Part shown: positions 11,226 to 12,705 of the stretch, in pieces | Numbering within the stretch: position 1 is the stretch's first letter | How the letters are laid out: each line of letters opens with the position of its first letter | DNA from: an uncultured Coriobacteriales bacterium | GTDB lineage: Bacteria; Actinomycetota; Coriobacteriia; Coriobacteriales; UMGS124 | Reading direction: 5' to 3' | NCBI GenBank assembly: GCA_934662525.1 | Contig: CAKUKJ010000030.1 | Coordinates: 1-12,705 of the forward strand | DNA length: 12,705 nt | Notes under the pieces: generated by a model | Seen by the model: the letters and a program-made list of their open reading frames with translations, nothing else | Databases searched by the model: none | Told to the model about the DNA's origin: nothing | Translations under genes and position numbers: made by a program

Positions 11226-12705
11226 TTAGCGTTGCCTGAACTTGCGGCGGACGAGAACCAGCGAGCCAAGACCCGCTGCGACGCTTGCTGCGCCGCCAAG
11301 CGCCACACCGGCAAGCGCACCTGCATCAGGCATCTCATCGGCAGTCTTGGGCACCGCGCTCGGGGTTTCGGGCGCGGTCGGGCTCGAAGGCGTGGGCGCC
11401 GGGGTCGGTTCGGGCGTGGGCGCCGGGGTCGGTTCGGGCGTGGGCTCCGGGTCCGGGTCGGGCGTGGGTGTCGGCGCAGGCTCCGGGTCGGGCGTCGGCT
11501 CTGGATCGGGGTCAGGTGTTGGTGTTGGCTCGGGGTCGGGCACGGGCTCCGTGTAGGTGTTCACGAACGCCAGGCTGTCGCCAGACACGCTCGCCACAAG
11601 ATGGCCGGCACCGTCGTCCGTCACCGTGACCGTGACGGCGCGCTCGGCGGAGGCATCGTAGGTCACGTTCGTCTGACCGTCGTCAACCTCGCGCACGGTG
11701 TAGGTATACTCGCCCGCCTTGTCAAACGTCAGCTCGCTAAACGTCACTGTGCCGTCTGCGGCGTTTGCGACGCGCTCGATAACCTTGCCGCCCGCATCGA
11801 CCAGCTCAAACGAGAACTGGCCAGCCTCAAGCTGCGCGCCGCTCAACGACTTGGACGCAACGATGGACACGGCAGCCGGCTCAGGCACGTAGGAATTCTC
11901 AAACGCGAGGCTCGAGCCCTCCTCAACCGTCCAGGTCACGACAAGGGCCGCATGGGCAAAGTCGTCCGCGACCGTGGCCATGACACGCGCGACATGGACG
12001 TCGTAGCCCACGCCGCCCAGGGCGGCCTCGTTGTTCTCCACGATCTCGTAGAGGTAAACACCCGAGCGCTCAAACGTCACAGGGTCAAACGTCACGGCGC
12101 CGTCTGCCATGCTTATGCCGTGGGCAACAAGCTCGCCACGCTGGCCGTCGTCGTCAACCGCATACATGTCGAACGCGAACTCCCCGTCGGCCATGGCGCG
12201 ACCTGTGAGTGTCTTCGTCACCGAGAGCTGGTCGGTCACGGAAGAAGTCACCGGCGTGGGCGTGTAGGAGTTCACGAACGCGAAGAGGGCAGCTGTGCCG
12301 GGGTCGGTGCGCAGGGAGAACGTTCCGTCCTCGGCACGCGTCACCGTAACCATAAAGTACTTGGCCTCGGCGTCGGCGCTCACGCCGGGAACGTCCGTGG
12401 GGTTCTCCGTCACGCAATAGGTGAACGTGCGGCTGCCCGCCTCGGTGAGGCCGGTGTTGGCCTCATCAAAGTACAGGCGGCCGAAGCTCACAGTACCGGA
12501 GGCGTCATTGGAGGCGACCGACGTCTCAGGCAGCGGGCCTCCGTCCACGGCAGACAGGTTGAACGAGAACTCGCCCGCGCTCAGGGGCGCACCGCCGGTC
12601 ATGGCCTTGCTGCCCGTCACGGTGAGGATGGCCGAGTCATAGCTGTTCTCAAAGTTCATGCCACCCTCGGGATAGGCCACCTCGGCCGTGAGCGCGCCCT
12701 TGAGG
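11226..12705 (-). CDS. Wall-anchored pilin-like surface protein, C-terminal part (cut by window edge)
   Basis: At least 492 residues of a larger exported protein lie in the window; the frame stays open to the right edge. Numbering starts at the first full codon (12704). The end of one module (to FENSY, ~22) is followed by three Spy0128/FctA-like pilin modules at ~25-148, 156-273 and 277-385. Each has a Lys near its start (33, 164, 285), a Glu in a Y-x-[IV]-x-E strand (100, 223, 339) and an Asn in its closing [AF]-x-N-x-Y (145, 270, 382). These are the residues that form internal Lys-Asn isopeptide bonds in this family. A Pro/Asp/Glu/Thr wall-spanning region (~386-443) leads to VPKTAD (451-456), a hydrophobic helix and RRKFRQR. 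This is an LPxTG-type sorting signal with Val for Leu and Ala for Gly. Likely a pilus subunit or adhesin. Confidence 0.88.
   Translation of the reverse strand, partial: LKGALTAEVAYPEGGMNFENSYDSAILTVTGSKAMTGGAPLSAGEFSFNLSAVDGGPLPETSVASNDASGTVSFGRLYFDEANTGLTEAGSRTFTYCVTENPTDVPGVSADAEAKYFMVTVTRAEDGTFSLRTDPGTAALFAFVNSYTPTPVTSSVTDQLSVTKTLTGRAMADGEFAFDMYAVDDDGQRGELVAHGISMADGAVTFDPVTFERSGVYLYEIVENNEAALGGVGYDVHVARVMATVADDFAHAALVVTWTVEEGSSLAFENSYVPEPAAVSIVASKSLSGAQLEAGQFSFELVDAGGKVIERVANAADGTVTFSELTFDKAGEYTYTVREVDDGQTNVTYDASAERAVTVTVTDDGAGHLVASVSGDSLAFVNTYTEPVPDPEPTPTPDPDPEPTPDPEPAPTPTPDPDPEPTPEPTPAPTPEPTPAPTPSSPTAPETPSAVPKTADEMPDAGALAGVALGGAASVAAGLGSLVLVRRKFRQR
11391..11438 (-). repeat. Two identical 24-bp tandem repeats in the proline-rich region
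   Basis: Positions 11391-11414 and 11415-11438 are identical; a diverged third unit starts at 11439. Each unit encodes eight residues of the Pro/Glu/Thr/Ala wall-spanning region. The wider stretch 11376-11550 is built from related short units, so copy number could change by slippage and alter the length of the stalk. Confidence 0.85.
11550..12632 (-). repeat. Three pilin-like protein modules in tandem
   Basis: The coding segments 12261-12632, 11886-12239 and 11550-11876 encode three related beta-sandwich modules of about 110-125 residues. Each opens with a strand containing the bond-forming Lys and ends with an F-x-N-x-Y motif. DNA identity among them is low, so they are old duplications rather than recent ones. 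A fourth module begins beyond the right edge. Confidence 0.75.

Noticed and set aside
10946..11239. A 97-codon + strand frame in the rsmJ/surface-protein gap
   Set aside because: No ribosome site or domain, and it runs through the terminator of the surface-protein gene and into that gene's 3' end.
11376..11550. Repeat-rich stretch considered as a CRISPR array
   Set aside because: Units are in frame, short and adjacent with no unique spacers, and they encode a Pro-rich stalk.

Overview
This GC-rich window looks like a chromosomal segment from a gut-type member of the Coriobacteriia, most likely Eggerthellaceae. The inference rests on gene content: twin-arginine-exported flavoprotein reductases paired with 12-helix membrane proteins that end in a LuxR DNA-binding domain, a Tat-exported two-domain lipocalin-like protein, and an actinobacterial-style surface protein. 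No species is assigned. No tRNA, rRNA, CRISPR array, insertion sequence or phage gene was seen.

Layout from left to right. (1) 1-205 (-) is the start of a Tat-exported flavoprotein reductase cut by the window edge. Divergent from it is a membrane LuxR regulator, 522-2057 (+). (2) A shared terminator separates that regulator from a small helix-turn-helix gene, 2196-2594 (-). Upstream of the small gene are a strong terminator and a Tat-exported two-domain protein, 2690-3601 (-). (3) Thioredoxin, 3843-4166 (+), faces a ZnT9-like cation efflux gene, 4248-5309 (-), across a perfect 16-bp hairpin. (4) A complete Tat-exported FAD/FMN reductase, 5495-7552 (-), is divergent from a second membrane LuxR regulator, 7912-9453 (+). 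Uracil-DNA glycosylase, 9457-10200 (+), follows 3 bp later. (5) The rRNA methyltransferase RsmJ, 10197-10889 (-), meets ung tail to tail, and the two share a CTAG that is a stop codon on both strands. (6) The C-terminal part of a wall-anchored pilin-like surface protein, 11226 to the edge (-), closes the window.

The main theme is a module that occurs twice: an exported flavin reductase transcribed divergently from a membrane-embedded LuxR regulator. A reasonable inference is that each regulator senses a small molecule at the membrane and controls the neighbouring reductase, which would use that molecule or a relative of it as a respiratory electron acceptor. The complete reductase lacks the C-terminal His and Arg of the fumarate-reductase active site, so its substrate is probably not fumarate. 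Both intergenic regions carry a related AAAATGCC-containing motif that could be a common operator. The remaining genes (thioredoxin, cation exporter, UDG, RsmJ) are housekeeping or stress functions with no obvious shared pathway.
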